Assembly: GCF_025566965.1 (NCBI RefSeq)
Contig: NZ_JAOQJL010000001.1
Location: forward strand, 124,001 to 188,000
DNA length: 64,000 nucleotides
Source: Blautia_A ammoniilytica
Lineage (GTDB): Bacteria > Bacillota > Clostridia > Lachnospirales > Lachnospiraceae
Reading direction: 5' to 3'
Shown here: piece after piece, positions 7,588 through 16,611 of the stretch
Numbering within the stretch: the stretch's first letter is position 1
Layout: each line of letters opens with the position of its first letter
The notes under the pieces: model-generated
Database searches by the model: none
What the model was told of the DNA's origin: nothing
What the model saw: only the letters and a program-made list of their open reading frames with translations
Made by a program: the position numbers and the translations under genes

Positions 7588-9600
7588 ATGCTGGGAATTA
7601 TATATCTTGTTTTATGTATATTGATAGGAAAAGAGATCACATCTGTGCTTCTGTCAGATGGCAAAGCAGATGGCACAGGGTTTAACAGGATCTGGATCAC
7701 AGCACCTGCTTCCTTTGGGATTGGCACACTGTTCCTTACCTGGGCTGTTTACATTATTTCCTGGTTTGCAAGTGTGAAAGGCGGGATGGAGCATCCTCTT
7801 TTTATGGGAAATCTTGTGGTGATGGCAGCTGCACTGCTTTTTCTTGTGTGGCTGTATGCCGTAAGGTTCCGCAGCCATCAGTCTTTATGGGCATTAAAGA
7901 AAGAGACTGCTGACAGCCAACGTCTGATCAGAGAGGCTGTCTTTTTCGGGATCTGCTTTTTGTTCCTCACCTGGATCATGTTTTATACCTTCCATTTGAG
8001 TGGAGGGTATCTGTATTCCGGATATACAGTTTATGGGGATTATGCACCCCATACGGCTATGATGCGTTCCTTTTCACTGGAGAATAATTTTCCTACCCAG
8101 TATCCTCACTTTGGAGGAGCAGACGTAAAATACCATTTTATGTTTCAGTTTTTGTCAGGAAATCTGGAATATCTTGGTCTTCCTATAGATATTGCATACA
8201 ATAGCGTCAGTATTCTTTCCCTTCTTGGCTTTTTTATGATTCTTTACAGCCTTGCATTTCGGATTGCAGGGGGTATGGGAGCAGGGATATTGTCAGTAGT
8301 GTTTATGATCTTCCGGAGTGGAACTGCATTTTTTGTATTTGCATGGGAACATATCCAGGCAGGAGATCTATGGGAGATTTTTAAAGCAAATACCTCTTTT
8401 ATTGGTTATACCACTAATGAGAACTGGGGATTATGGAATTTTAACGTATATCTGAATCAGAGACATTTAGGTTTTGGCTTGCTTCTGGTGGCTTTGGCTT
8501 TGTGGGTATTTCTGGATTGGCTGGAGGCAGGGGCAGATCATCAGGAGAAAGGCTTTAAATGGCTGAAATGCAGGTTTACGACCAGGGAAGCATGGCTTCC
8601 CAAAGATCCGGAGCGGGCACTTTTAATGGGCCTTGTGCTTGGGCTGGCTTCTTTCTGGAATGGGGCAGCAGTGATCGGCGGTTTGCTGATATTGTGTGGC
8701 TTTGCCCTGTTTTCTGACGGAAAGCTTGATTATGCATTAACTGCAGGAGTGACGGTTCTTTTTACAATGATCCAGTCAAAGATTTTTGTAACCGGATCTG
8801 TGGTTTCGCCATCCTTCTATTTTGGATTCCTGGCAGATGATAAAACCATGTGGGGAAGCCTGGTATATCTGTTTAAGATCACAGGCCCTGTATTTCTGGG
8901 GGTTATTTTGCTGCTGGTGTTTATGAAAAGAAGGCAGAGGGCAGCAGCAGTGGCTTTTCTCATGCCGGTTTTGTTTACTTTTACCATATCACTTACTCCG
9001 GACATTAACGTAAACCATAAGTATGTGATGATCGCGTATGCATTTATGACTATTTTCTGGGGATGGGTTGTATGCGGCCTTTGGAAAAAGAAAATTCCGG
9101 GGAAAATATGTGCCATTCTTTTGACAGTCAGTCTTACTCTTACTGGGATTTACGATTTTGTGGTGATCCTGAAGGATAATGATTCCATGCACCGGGTATC
9201 TGTGAATATGAACAGCACACTGACAAAATGGCTAAGTGAGAATCTGACAGATCAGGATCTGATTCTTACACCAGAGTATAGTATGAATGAGGTGACTATG
9301 TCCGGTGTGATGATGTATCTGGGATGGCCTTATTATGCCTGGTCAGCAGGATATGATACCAATTACAGGGCAGCGCAGGCTGTGCAGATCTATACTGCTC
9401 AGGATCAGGAGATTTTAGAGAAAACCGTGGCCGAAGAGAAGATTACATATATCCTGTATGAAGAAGGGATGGAATTTGAGCAGCAGGCATGTAGGGAAGA
9501 TCTTATTGAAATGACGTATCCTCTGGTTTATACTTCAGATGACGGACGGATCAGGATCTATCAGACAACAGAGGAATATAAAGAAAAAGGGGCAGTATGA
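7588..9600 (+). CDS. large multi-spanning membrane protein, DUF2298/GT-C-like (first of a pair)
   Basis: 670 aa with about 12-14 hydrophobic segments across residues 1-530, then a soluble C-terminal domain of about 130 aa. Near residues 145-195 it has GDYAPHTAMMRSFS and HFGGADVKYHFMFQF, which parallel the MDYGF..AMMRST...NYYYGG region of its downstream neighbour. Both are therefore probably paralogous GT-C-type glycosyltransferase-like proteins of the DUF2298 (Chlor_Arch_YYY) group. It starts 36 nt after the amidase with GGAG upstream, and ends in an ATGA overlap with the next gene. Acceptor and donor are unknown; a lipid-linked sugar would be the family expectation. Confidence 0.65.
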   Translation: MLGIIYLVLCILIGKEITSVLLSDGKADGTGFNRIWITAPASFGIGTLFLTWAVYIISWFASVKGGMEHPLFMGNLVVMAAALLFLVWLYAVRFRSHQSLWALKKETADSQRLIREAVFFGICFLFLTWIMFYTFHLSGGYLYSGYTVYGDYAPHTAMMRSFSLENNFPTQYPHFGGADVKYHFMFQFLSGNLEYLGLPIDIAYNSVSILSLLGFFMILYSLAFRIAGGMGAGILSVVFMIFRSGTAFFVFAWEHIQAGDLWEIFKANTSFIGYTTNENWGLWNFNVYLNQRHLGFGLLLVALALWVFLDWLEAGADHQEKGFKWLKCRFTTREAWLPKDPERALLMGLVLGLASFWNGAAVIGGLLILCGFALFSDGKLDYALTAGVTVLFTMIQSKIFVTGSVVSPSFYFGFLADDKTMWGSLVYLFKITGPVFLGVILLLVFMKRRQRAAAVAFLMPVLFTFTISLTPDINVNHKYVMIAYAFMTIFWGWVVCGLWKKKIPGKICAILLTVSLTLTGIYDFVVILKDNDSMHRVSVNMNSTLTKWLSENLTDQDLILTPEYSMNEVTMSGVMMYLGWPYYAWSAGYDTNYRAAQAVQIYTAQDQEILEKTVAEEKITYILYEEGMEFEQQACREDLIEMTYPLVYTSDDGRIRIYQTTEEYKEKGAV

Positions 9601-11894
9601 TGGAAGCAGAAATCACAAATGCAACAAAAAAAGGAAAAACAGTGGGAAAGAAAAGAATCTTGCAGCTTCTGCTGGCAATTGCCCTGATCGGAGGCTCCGC
9701 ATATCTTTTGAAAGGAGATGTGTGGACGTTCTGGACCTGGTGGCTTCTTGCCGGTGTGCTGGGACTTTGTGCCATTCCATTGACAGGGAGGCTTTTTCAG
9801 GGATTTGCGGATAAAGGCTGGATTTTTTCCAAAGCCCTTGCAATTGCGGTTACCGGATTTTTTACCTGGTTTCTGGTGTCGATTAAGCTTGCAGCATTTA
9901 CCACACTTACCTGTGTGGCAGTAGTATTGATTTTTGTTGTGTGCTGTATCCTGCTTTTTCTGCATCAGAGCAGACAGGGGATCTGGTGTATGCCGGAAGG
10001 CCATGGAGATCTGATTTTTTGGGAAGAAGTGATCTTTTTTGCAGCATTTCTTATGTGGACTTATTTTGCAGGTTTTCATCCACAGGCATATGGAACAGAA
10101 AAGTTTATGGATTATGGCTTCATGGAAGCTATGATGCGAAGCACTACGCTGCCGGCTACTGATCTGTGGTATTCTCAGGGGAAGATCAATTATTATTATG
10201 GCGGCCAGTATTTTGCAGTCTTTCTTACAAAGCTGTCTGTTACCAAGGTGGCAAAGACCTATAACCTGATGCGTACTTTTGTAGCAGCTTTTGCATTTGC
10301 AATGCCTTTTTCGCTGGTTTATCAGATGGTAAGAGACCGGATGTACGGACAGCTTACAGGGAAGAAGCGGTGTGTACCGCCAATAGCCGGACTGACTGCA
10401 GGAATTTCCCTGTCTTTGGCAGGAAATGGACACTATATCGTATACCGGTGGGTACTTCCCTGGATCCAAAAGCTACAGGGCGTGGAAAGCGATTCCGGTT
10501 ACTGGTTCCCGGATGCTACCCGCTACATCGGATATAATCCTTACAGGGAAGAGGATCGGACGATCCATGAGTTCCCAAGCTATTCCTTTGTACTTGGGGA
10601 TCTTCATGCCCATGTGGTAAATATCCTGTTTGTACTTTTACTGATCGGTATCCTGTATGCATGGATGAAGAAAATGAAAGCCCAAAGGCTGGATCAGGTA
10701 GATCTTCGTACATTTGCTTTCTGGAAAAGAGAAATGTTATCCCCCTATCTGCTGCTTGCAGGCTTGCTTCTTGGAATGTATCAGTGGACGAATTTCTGGG
10801 ATTTTGTTATTTATTTTGTAGTTACCGGCGGAGTGGTGCTGTTTGGAAATATTGTACGGCTGGGCGGCAGGATCCGTAAGATCCTTGCTGTTACCATTGT
10901 ACAGGCTTTAGAGCTTTTGGCAGTTTCCTATCTGGTGATCCTTCCTTTTACCATTCAGTTTGACAGTATGGTAGATGGTGTAGGAATAGCCAAATATCAC
11001 AGCTATTTTTATCAGCTCCTTGTTTTGTGGGGGATTCCTGTATTGCTTGTTCTTGTATTTGTGGTTTCACTTTTAAGGGAAAAGCTGAAGCAGGTGGAGC
11101 ATAAAAGCTTGTATAGTCTGATGGCTGCCACAGATGTACCGGATCTGTTTGCCCTGATCACCGGATTATGTGCCGTTGGATTGATCCTGATCCCGGAACT
11201 GGTATATGTAAGGGATATTTATGAGAATGGCAATGCAAGAGCCAATACCATGTTTAAGCTTACTTATCAGGCGTATATCCTGTTTGCCCTGACTATGGGA
11301 TATGGGATTTACCGGCTGCTTATAGTGACCAGGAACAAGCTATCCAAAGTATTGGCAGGCGTTGTGCTGTTCTTCCTTGTGTGTACCTTTGGATATTTGG
11401 GGAACAGTGTAAAGGCCTGGTTTGGGGATGTGTGGAAGGTCAGCGATTACCAGGGGCTGGATGCCACCACATTCCTGGAACAGCAGGTTCCTGAGGATGC
11501 AGCTGCCATCCGGTGGCTGAGGGCAAATATTACAGGTTCGCCGGTTGTACTGGAAGCACCGGGAGACAGCTACACCAAGTATGAACGTGTGTCTGCAGCT
11601 ACAGGTCTTCCTACGGTGATCGGCTGGAGAGTCCATGAATGGCTGTGGAGAAGCAATGTAGCTGATGTGGATTTTAAAGCAGAGGATGTAAGGCGGATCT
11701 ATACGTCCACAGACGAAGACCAGGTTAAGCGTCTTTTGACCAATTATGATGTTTCCTATATTTTCGTTGGTTCCACGGAACGGGAAAAGTATGGTGACAG
11801 TTTAAATGAAGCTTTGCTTCAAAGTCTTGGAACTGTGGTTTTCCAGGATGAGACCTATGACACATATATCATTAAGGTGGATGGGGTTAATTAA
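9597..11894 (+). CDS. DUF2298 (Chlor_Arch_YYY) multi-spanning membrane protein (second of a pair)
   Basis: 765 aa with many transmembrane segments. The DUF2298 hallmarks are all visible: FMDYGFMEAMMRST (about 177-190), QGKINYYYGGQYF (about 199-211), FVLGDLHAHVVNILF (about 330-344) and TNFWDFVIYF (about 397-406). The C-terminal part (about 630-765) is soluble, with WRVHEWLWRS and a terminal beta-rich stretch like that of the preceding protein. The start codon overlaps the upstream stop (ATGA), so the two are translationally coupled and may form a complex. DUF2298 members are predicted GT-C glycosyltransferases; the biochemical role here is not known. Confidence 0.75.
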   Translation: MMEAEITNATKKGKTVGKKRILQLLLAIALIGGSAYLLKGDVWTFWTWWLLAGVLGLCAIPLTGRLFQGFADKGWIFSKALAIAVTGFFTWFLVSIKLAAFTTLTCVAVVLIFVVCCILLFLHQSRQGIWCMPEGHGDLIFWEEVIFFAAFLMWTYFAGFHPQAYGTEKFMDYGFMEAMMRSTTLPATDLWYSQGKINYYYGGQYFAVFLTKLSVTKVAKTYNLMRTFVAAFAFAMPFSLVYQMVRDRMYGQLTGKKRCVPPIAGLTAGISLSLAGNGHYIVYRWVLPWIQKLQGVESDSGYWFPDATRYIGYNPYREEDRTIHEFPSYSFVLGDLHAHVVNILFVLLLIGILYAWMKKMKAQRLDQVDLRTFAFWKREMLSPYLLLAGLLLGMYQWTNFWDFVIYFVVTGGVVLFGNIVRLGGRIRKILAVTIVQALELLAVSYLVILPFTIQFDSMVDGVGIAKYHSYFYQLLVLWGIPVLLVLVFVVSLLREKLKQVEHKSLYSLMAATDVPDLFALITGLCAVGLILIPELVYVRDIYENGNARANTMFKLTYQAYILFALTMGYGIYRLLIVTRNKLSKVLAGVVLFFLVCTFGYLGNSVKAWFGDVWKVSDYQGLDATTFLEQQVPEDAAAIRWLRANITGSPVVLEAPGDSYTKYERVSAATGLPTVIGWRVHEWLWRSNVADVDFKAEDVRRIYTSTDEDQVKRLLTNYDVSYIFVGSTEREKYGDSLNEALLQSLGTVVFQDETYDTYIIKVDGVN

Positions 11895-11926
11895 AAAGAA
11901 AGTGAGATAAAGAAGGCTGAGAATAT

Positions 11927-12976
11927 ATGAGAGCAGAAGTAGTAGCAATGACAGGGGAGTGTCTGAATCATGAGGCTTTGAAAAGAGCAGGAGAGATCCT
12001 GAAAAATGGCGGATTGGTGGCATTTCCTACAGAAACAGTTTACGGGCTTGGAGGTGATGCATTGAATCCCCAGGCTTCCAAAAAAATCTATGCAGCAAAG
12101 GGGCGTCCTTCGGACAATCCACTGATCGTTCATATTGCAGATATGGACAGCCTATACCGGATCGTAAAGACAGTACCGGAAAAGGCCAGGATATTGGCAG
12201 GGAAATACTGGCCAGGTCCTTTGACTATGATTTTTCAGAAATCTGATATTGTGCCGATGGAGACTACAGGAGGACTGGATAGTGTTGCTGTGCGTTTTCC
12301 AAGTGATCCGGTAGCAGCAGCGCTGATCCGTGCTGCCGGTGGGTATGTGGCTGCACCAAGTGCCAATACATCAGGAAGACCAAGTCCGACTACTGCACAG
12401 CATGTGGAAGAAGATCTGGGAGATGCCATTGATATGATCATTGACGGCGGGGCTGTAGGGATCGGTCTTGAGTCAACGATTGTGGATTTTACAGAAGAGA
12501 TCCCTGTGGTACTGCGCCCGGGATATATTTCCCTGGAAATGCTTCAGGACACGCTGGGGGATGTACGGATGGATCAGGGGCTGATACGGTCAGATAGTTC
12601 AGTGCGTCCGAAAGCACCTGGAATGAAGTACCGTCACTACGCGCCAAAAGCGGATCTGGCAGTAGTAGAAGGACAGGCTGAGAAAGTGGTAGCCAGGATC
12701 AACGAAATGACAGAAGCAGATCTTGCAAATGGAAAAAGGGTGGGAATCATTGCTGCACAGGAATCCTGTTCCTTGTATCCAAAGGGAACGGTAAAGTGCA
12801 TTGGTAGCCGTGAAAAAGAAGAAACCATTGCTCATAATCTTTATGAGATCCTCAGGGAGTTTGACCAGTGCCAGGTGGATCAGATCTATTCAGAGGCATT
12901 TTACACTCCCCAGATGGGGCAGGCTATCATGAACCGGCTTTTAAAGGCTGCAGGCCATAAAGTAATAAGCGTATAG
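11927..12976 (+). CDS. tsaC: L-threonylcarbamoyladenylate synthase (Sua5 type)
   Basis: Makes threonylcarbamoyl-AMP from threonine, bicarbonate and ATP, the first step of t6A37 tRNA modification. The 349-aa length indicates the long Sua5 form: an N-terminal YrdC domain (FPTETVYGLGGDA near residue 30, KGRPSDNPLIVHI near 58, SANTSGRPSPTTA near 145) plus a C-terminal Sua5 domain joined by a RPGYISLEML / APGMKYRHYAPKA linker. It lies 33 nt after the DUF2298 gene and probably shares its transcript. This is a housekeeping function in an otherwise envelope-related operon. Confidence 0.93.
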   Translation: MRAEVVAMTGECLNHEALKRAGEILKNGGLVAFPTETVYGLGGDALNPQASKKIYAAKGRPSDNPLIVHIADMDSLYRIVKTVPEKARILAGKYWPGPLTMIFQKSDIVPMETTGGLDSVAVRFPSDPVAAALIRAAGGYVAAPSANTSGRPSPTTAQHVEEDLGDAIDMIIDGGAVGIGLESTIVDFTEEIPVVLRPGYISLEMLQDTLGDVRMDQGLIRSDSSVRPKAPGMKYRHYAPKADLAVVEGQAEKVVARINEMTEADLANGKRVGIIAAQESCSLYPKGTVKCIGSREKEETIAHNLYEILREFDQCQVDQIYSEAFYTPQMGQAIMNRLLKAAGHKVISV

Positions 12977-13031
12977 CTATATAAAAAACAGCGCACATTT
13001 TTTTGAAAAATAGCATACAGGAGGGTTTTAC

Positions 13032-13526
13032 ATGGGAAACAAAAATATGAAAAAAGAAGATTATCTTTCCTGGGACGAATATTTTATGGGAGTGGCCATA
13101 CTGTCAGGCATGCGTTCCAAGGATCCCAACTCCCAGGTAGGATCATGTATCGTCAGCGAGGATAATAAGATCCTTTCCATGGGATATAATGGATTCCCAA
13201 AGGGCTGCTCAGATGATGAATTTCCCTGGGCCAGGGAAGGAGTGCCCTTAAATACTAAATACTTGTATGTGACCCACAGCGAGTTAAATGCAATCCTGAA
13301 TTACCGTGGGGGAAGCTTGGAGGGAGCAAAATTATATGTTTCTCTTTTCCCCTGCAATGAATGTGCGAAAGCCATTATTCAGGCAGGCATCAAAACTGTA
13401 GTCTATGACAGTGACAAATATGCAGATACTCCGGCGGTGATCGCATCCAAACGGATGATGGATGCAGCGGGTGTGCGTTATTATCAGTACAGCCGCACAG
13501 GCAGGAAGATTGAACTGGATGTGTAA
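13032..13526 (+). CDS. deoxycytidylate (dCMP) deaminase
   Basis: Converts dCMP to dUMP for thymidylate synthesis. The 164-aa protein shows the zinc deaminase signatures HSELNAILNY (His ligand and catalytic Glu, about residues 82-91) and PCNEC (about 109-113, two Cys ligands). SGMRSKDPNSQVGSCIV near residue 24 belongs to the ComEB/dCMP-deaminase family. AGGAGG lies 7-12 nt before the ATG. It follows tsaC after 55 nt. Confidence 0.9.
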   Translation: MGNKNMKKEDYLSWDEYFMGVAILSGMRSKDPNSQVGSCIVSEDNKILSMGYNGFPKGCSDDEFPWAREGVPLNTKYLYVTHSELNAILNYRGGSLEGAKLYVSLFPCNECAKAIIQAGIKTVVYDSDKYADTPAVIASKRMMDAAGVRYYQYSRTGRKIELDV

Positions 13527-13541
13527 GGACGCCTTTCACAG

Positions 13542-13623
13542 ATTGGAAATGATACAGTGTGCGATTATAAAGTAGGAAATTATGTAATAAGATAACTTTA
13601 ATTTTCCGATATACATTTCCAAT
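13542..13623. repeat. 10-bp inverted repeat with a 62-nt interior
   Basis: ATTGGAAATG (13542-13551) and CATTTCCAAT (13614-13623) are perfect inverse copies flanking AT-rich sequence between the dCMP deaminase and the GNAT remnant. No transposase or target duplication is seen, so it is noted only as structure. Confidence 0.4.
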
Positions 13624-13643
13624 GATTCAATCACTTTTGGCTA

Positions 13644-13781
13644 ATGTATGAAGCTGGAAAGCTGATTGCATTTGTGGATGGATTTGTAACAGATGAATCG
13701 GATTTAACAGATGAAATGTATAAGAATGCAGCTATGCATGACGAAAATGGTGCATGGCATCAGATGCGGCTGGCTTTTTGA
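13644..13781 (+). pseudogene. remnant of a GNAT-family N-acetyltransferase
   Basis: A 45-codon frame encodes MYEAGKLIAFVDGFVTDES and then DLTDEMYKNAAMHDENGAW. This closely resembles the central part of small GNAT acetyltransferases, where an acetyl-CoA-binding beta strand and the RxxGxG/A loop should follow. Here the frame degenerates right after GAW and stops at 13781, and no N-terminal part or ribosome-binding site is present. It is a decayed fragment left in the 393-bp space between dCMP deaminase and the PEP-binding gene. Confidence 0.6.
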
Positions 13782-13803
13782 CAGGTAATACCAATAAAGA
13801 TGG

Positions 13804-13832
13804 TTGACTTTATAATATATTCTTTTTATAAT
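13804..13832 (+). promoter_or_regulatory. strong sigma-A-type promoter before the PEP-binding gene
   Basis: TTGACT (13804-13809), 17-bp spacer, perfect TATAAT (13827-13832). The predicted start of transcription is near 13839, only about 20 nt before a leader terminator. Confidence 0.75.
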
Positions 13833-13857
13833 TATTTCATAGAAAGGGTGCAGCGTG

Positions 13858-13890
13858 GCACATAGACAGGAATGTCTGTGTGCTTTTTTT
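13858..13890 (+). terminator. leader terminator (possible attenuator) 30 nt before the PEP-binding gene start
   Basis: GCACATAGACA (13858-13868), GGAA loop, TGTCTGTGTGC (13873-13883; one G-T pair) and seven T residues (13884-13890) form a textbook intrinsic terminator. It lies between the promoter at 13804-13832 and the ATG at 13920, and no second promoter is evident after it. The gene can therefore be expressed only by read-through or antitermination. Confidence 0.75.
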
Positions 13891-13919
13891 ACTTTATTCT
13901 TGGGTTATGGAGGGAAAAT

Positions 13920-16493
13920 ATGGCAGCTTTTGAGAGAATCTGTTCGGGAATTCCGGATATGGATCAGGCACTGGATAATATCCGGCTGGGGGATAATGTG
14001 GTCTGGAGAGTTTCAAATCTCCAGGAATTCAGGTATTTCTGCGAACCTTATATAGAGCAGGCAATCAAGGACAATAGAAGAATTGTATATTTTCGATTTG
14101 CCAGTCATGAGCCGCTGGTAAAAGAATGTCCACAGGTAGAACGTATAGAAATTCCCTTATCACACAGGTTTGAGGATTTTACTGTGAAAATACATAAAAT
14201 CATTGAAAAAGAAGGTTTTGATGTATTTTATGTATTTGACTGTCTTTCAGAACTTCAGACAGCCTGGGCAACAGACCTTATGATGGGAAACTTCTTTCGT
14301 GTTACGTGTCCGTTCCTTTTTACACTGGATACAGTTGCATTTTTTCCAATTATCAGGGGAAAACATTCTTTTCATGCAGTAAAGAAAATATTAAATACTA
14401 CACAGTTGCTTCTGGATGTCTATTCTGACAGGAGAAACACATACGTCCGTCCTGCAAAAGTGTGGAACAGAGATTCGGAAACCATGTTTCGACCACATAT
14501 TTATAACAGAGAAACAGGTGCATTCCGTCCGATCCTGGATGGAGTACAGTCCAGCCGTTTTTATCAGGTTCTTGACAAATTTCAGAGAACAGGTGAAGAG
14601 CAGTTTACAGATTCCTGGAATCGGTTTTTCAACACAGCAAAAATGTTATATGACAATCATATGAATACAGATGATGCCTGTAATACCATGTGTAATATTA
14701 TGATGACCAGAGATGAAAAGATGCGTTTTATGGTGAAAAAGCACTTTACGCCACAGGATTATTTTAATGTTCGAAATCATATGATTGGAACAGGTATGAT
14801 TGGTGGAAAAGCATGTGGAATGCTGCTTTCCAGAGCAATTGTCCGAAATCTGGCACCGGACATTGATGAGGTGCTTGAACCTCATGATTCCTTTTTTATC
14901 GGATCTGATGTTTATTATACTTACATTGTAGATAATGGATTCTGGGATATCCGTGTTCGTCAGAGAGAGGAAGAGGAATACTTTTCGCTGGCAGAAGAAT
15001 TTGCACAGAAGCTAAAAAATGGTGTCTTTTCAGAAGAAATGCAAAATCAGTTTCTGCATATTCTGGAATACTATGGACAGGATCCTTTTATAGTACGCTC
15101 CAGCAGTATTCTCGAGGATGGTTTCGGCAATGCATTTGCAGGAAAATATGAGTCAGTTTTCTGCGCCAACAGGGGAACTCTGGAAGAGCGCCTTCTGGAG
15201 TTTGAAAACGCAATAAGGACTGTATATGCCAGTTCCATGAGTCTGTCGGCACTGGATTACAGAAAGCGGAGAGGACTTGACAAACGGGATGAACAGATGG
15301 CACTTCTTGTACAGCGCGTTTCTGGCTCTTACTATGGATCTTATTATATGCCATGTGCAGCGGGAGTTGGGTACTCTTACAGCCCTTATAAGTTTTTAAA
15401 GCAGATCGATCCAAAAGCAGGAATGCTGAGGCTGGTTATGGGTCTTGGAACAGCAGCAGTGGATCGCACGGAAGGTTCTTATCCCCGGCTTGTCAGTCTG
15501 GATATGCCACAGGCAACAAGCTGTACAACCATTGCAGAGAAACATCAGTTTTCGCAGCGAAAAGTAGAAGCAGTGGATACCTCAGGACACTGCGTGAGAC
15601 AAATGTATCTGGATCAGATCGAAGGATTCCTTCCGGAATACCTTGCCAATATTCTTCTGGATCATGATTTTGACGCAGAAAGATCATTCAGGGAGAGGGG
15701 AATAGACAGATCCGTTTGTTTTATTGCGTGCAGTGGTATAGTAAAGAATCAGATTCTGATGAAGCAGATACAGGATATTATGCAGCTGCTCCAGAAAGAA
15801 TATGAATATCCGGTTGATATCGAATTTACGGTGAACCTTTCAGAAACAGGAGAATATTCCATAAACCTGTTGCAGTGCCGGCCACTGAAGGTGTTTAAGG
15901 ATATCGGAAAAGCACTGATTCCGGAGGATATTGCAGAAGAAAAAATAATTCTGGAGAATGTGCATTCTTCGATGGGACTGTCCAGAAATGTGAAAATCGA
16001 TCACATTGTTCTGGTTGATCCGATTGCATACTATAATATGCCGTATGTCAGAAAGCCAAACGTGGCGAAACTGATCGGAACAATAAACTGGAAATACAAA
16101 GAAAAAAATAAGCATATGCTTCTTATGGTTCCGGGGCGTATAGGTACATCTTCTCCGGAACTTGGTGTTCCGACAACATTTGCAGATATCAGTGAATTTG
16201 AAGCAATCTGTGAGATAGAAGAGAAAAAGGCGGGATATAATCCGGAACTTTCGTATGGAAGCCATATTTTTCAGGATCTGGTAGAAGCAGAGATATTGTA
16301 CACCGCAGTATTTGCCAATGAAAAAACGTTACGGTTTGCACCGGAAAAACTGGCAGAATATCCTGATATTGTAAGCCTGTTTACGGAGGATCCTGAGTTG
16401 AAGCAGGTTGTTCATGTGTATGATATGAGTAAAGTATCATGCGAACTGTGTAATGATCTGCAGAACGAAAGACTGGTACTTTATCAGCAGTAA
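13920..16493 (+). CDS. PEP/pyruvate-binding (PPDK N-terminal-like) ATP-grasp protein of unknown role
   Basis: 857 aa. The start ATG 13920 has GGAGGG upstream; an in-frame ATG at 13872 lies inside the leader terminator and is unlikely. Residues 1-285 are unassigned (a weak resemblance to a KaiC/RecA-like fold, but no Walker A motif is seen). Residues about 290-680 are the pyruvate-phosphate-dikinase ATP-grasp domain: IGGKACGMLLSRA near 292, VRSSSILEDGFGNAFAGKYE near 392, and INLLQCRPL near 650. The C-terminal about 200 aa are unassigned. The phosphohistidine swivel domain and the PEP-binding TIM barrel of true PPDK/PEP synthase are not visible, so it cannot be a complete dikinase. Monocistronic. 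Confidence 0.75.
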   Translation: MAAFERICSGIPDMDQALDNIRLGDNVVWRVSNLQEFRYFCEPYIEQAIKDNRRIVYFRFASHEPLVKECPQVERIEIPLSHRFEDFTVKIHKIIEKEGFDVFYVFDCLSELQTAWATDLMMGNFFRVTCPFLFTLDTVAFFPIIRGKHSFHAVKKILNTTQLLLDVYSDRRNTYVRPAKVWNRDSETMFRPHIYNRETGAFRPILDGVQSSRFYQVLDKFQRTGEEQFTDSWNRFFNTAKMLYDNHMNTDDACNTMCNIMMTRDEKMRFMVKKHFTPQDYFNVRNHMIGTGMIGGKACGMLLSRAIVRNLAPDIDEVLEPHDSFFIGSDVYYTYIVDNGFWDIRVRQREEEEYFSLAEEFAQKLKNGVFSEEMQNQFLHILEYYGQDPFIVRSSSILEDGFGNAFAGKYESVFCANRGTLEERLLEFENAIRTVYASSMSLSALDYRKRRGLDKRDEQMALLVQRVSGSYYGSYYMPCAAGVGYSYSPYKFLKQIDPKAGMLRLVMGLGTAAVDRTEGSYPRLVSLDMPQATSCTTIAEKHQFSQRKVEAVDTSGHCVRQMYLDQIEGFLPEYLANILLDHDFDAERSFRERGIDRSVCFIACSGIVKNQILMKQIQDIMQLLQKEYEYPVDIEFTVNLSETGEYSINLLQCRPLKVFKDIGKALIPEDIAEEKIILENVHSSMGLSRNVKIDHIVLVDPIAYYNMPYVRKPNVAKLIGTINWKYKEKNKHMLLMVPGRIGTSSPELGVPTTFADISEFEAICEIEEKKAGYNPELSYGSHIFQDLVEAEILYTAVFANEKTLRFAPEKLAEYPDIVSLFTEDPELKQVVHVYDMSKVSCELCNDLQNERLVLYQQ

Positions 16494-16502
16494 AATAAAA
16501 AA

Positions 16503-16550
16503 GGGGCTGTTGCAAAATAGATGATTACTCATCTATTTTGCAACAGCCCC
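16503..16550 (-). terminator. 22-bp perfect hairpin between the PEP-binding gene and the MATE gene
   Basis: GGGGCTGTTGCAAAATAGATGA (16503-16524) has a perfect inverse copy at 16529-16550 with a 4-nt loop. On the minus strand it is followed by TTTTTTATTTT, so it terminates the minus-strand MATE transcript and may also stop the plus-strand gene. A GGGCTGTTGCAAAATAG end also occurs on some insertion sequences, but no transposase is present. Confidence 0.7.
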
Positions 16551-16611
16551 CCTTAGCTGCCTAAAAGCAAAGACAGGCGGGGCTGTCAATAGCGGACGTA
16601 GCCCGTTCATT

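Noticed and set aside
9561..10469. 302-codon open frame on the minus strand inside the DUF2298 gene
   Set aside because: Rich in Cys, His, Lys and Ser with no domain-like pattern, no ribosome-binding site, and wholly antisense to a well-supported gene; a shadow of biased codon use.
16503..16550. 22-bp perfect inverted repeat considered as a mobile element (MITE or IS end)
   Set aside because: Only 4 nt lie between the arms, a T-run follows on the minus strand, and there is no transposase or target duplication; a terminator explains it.
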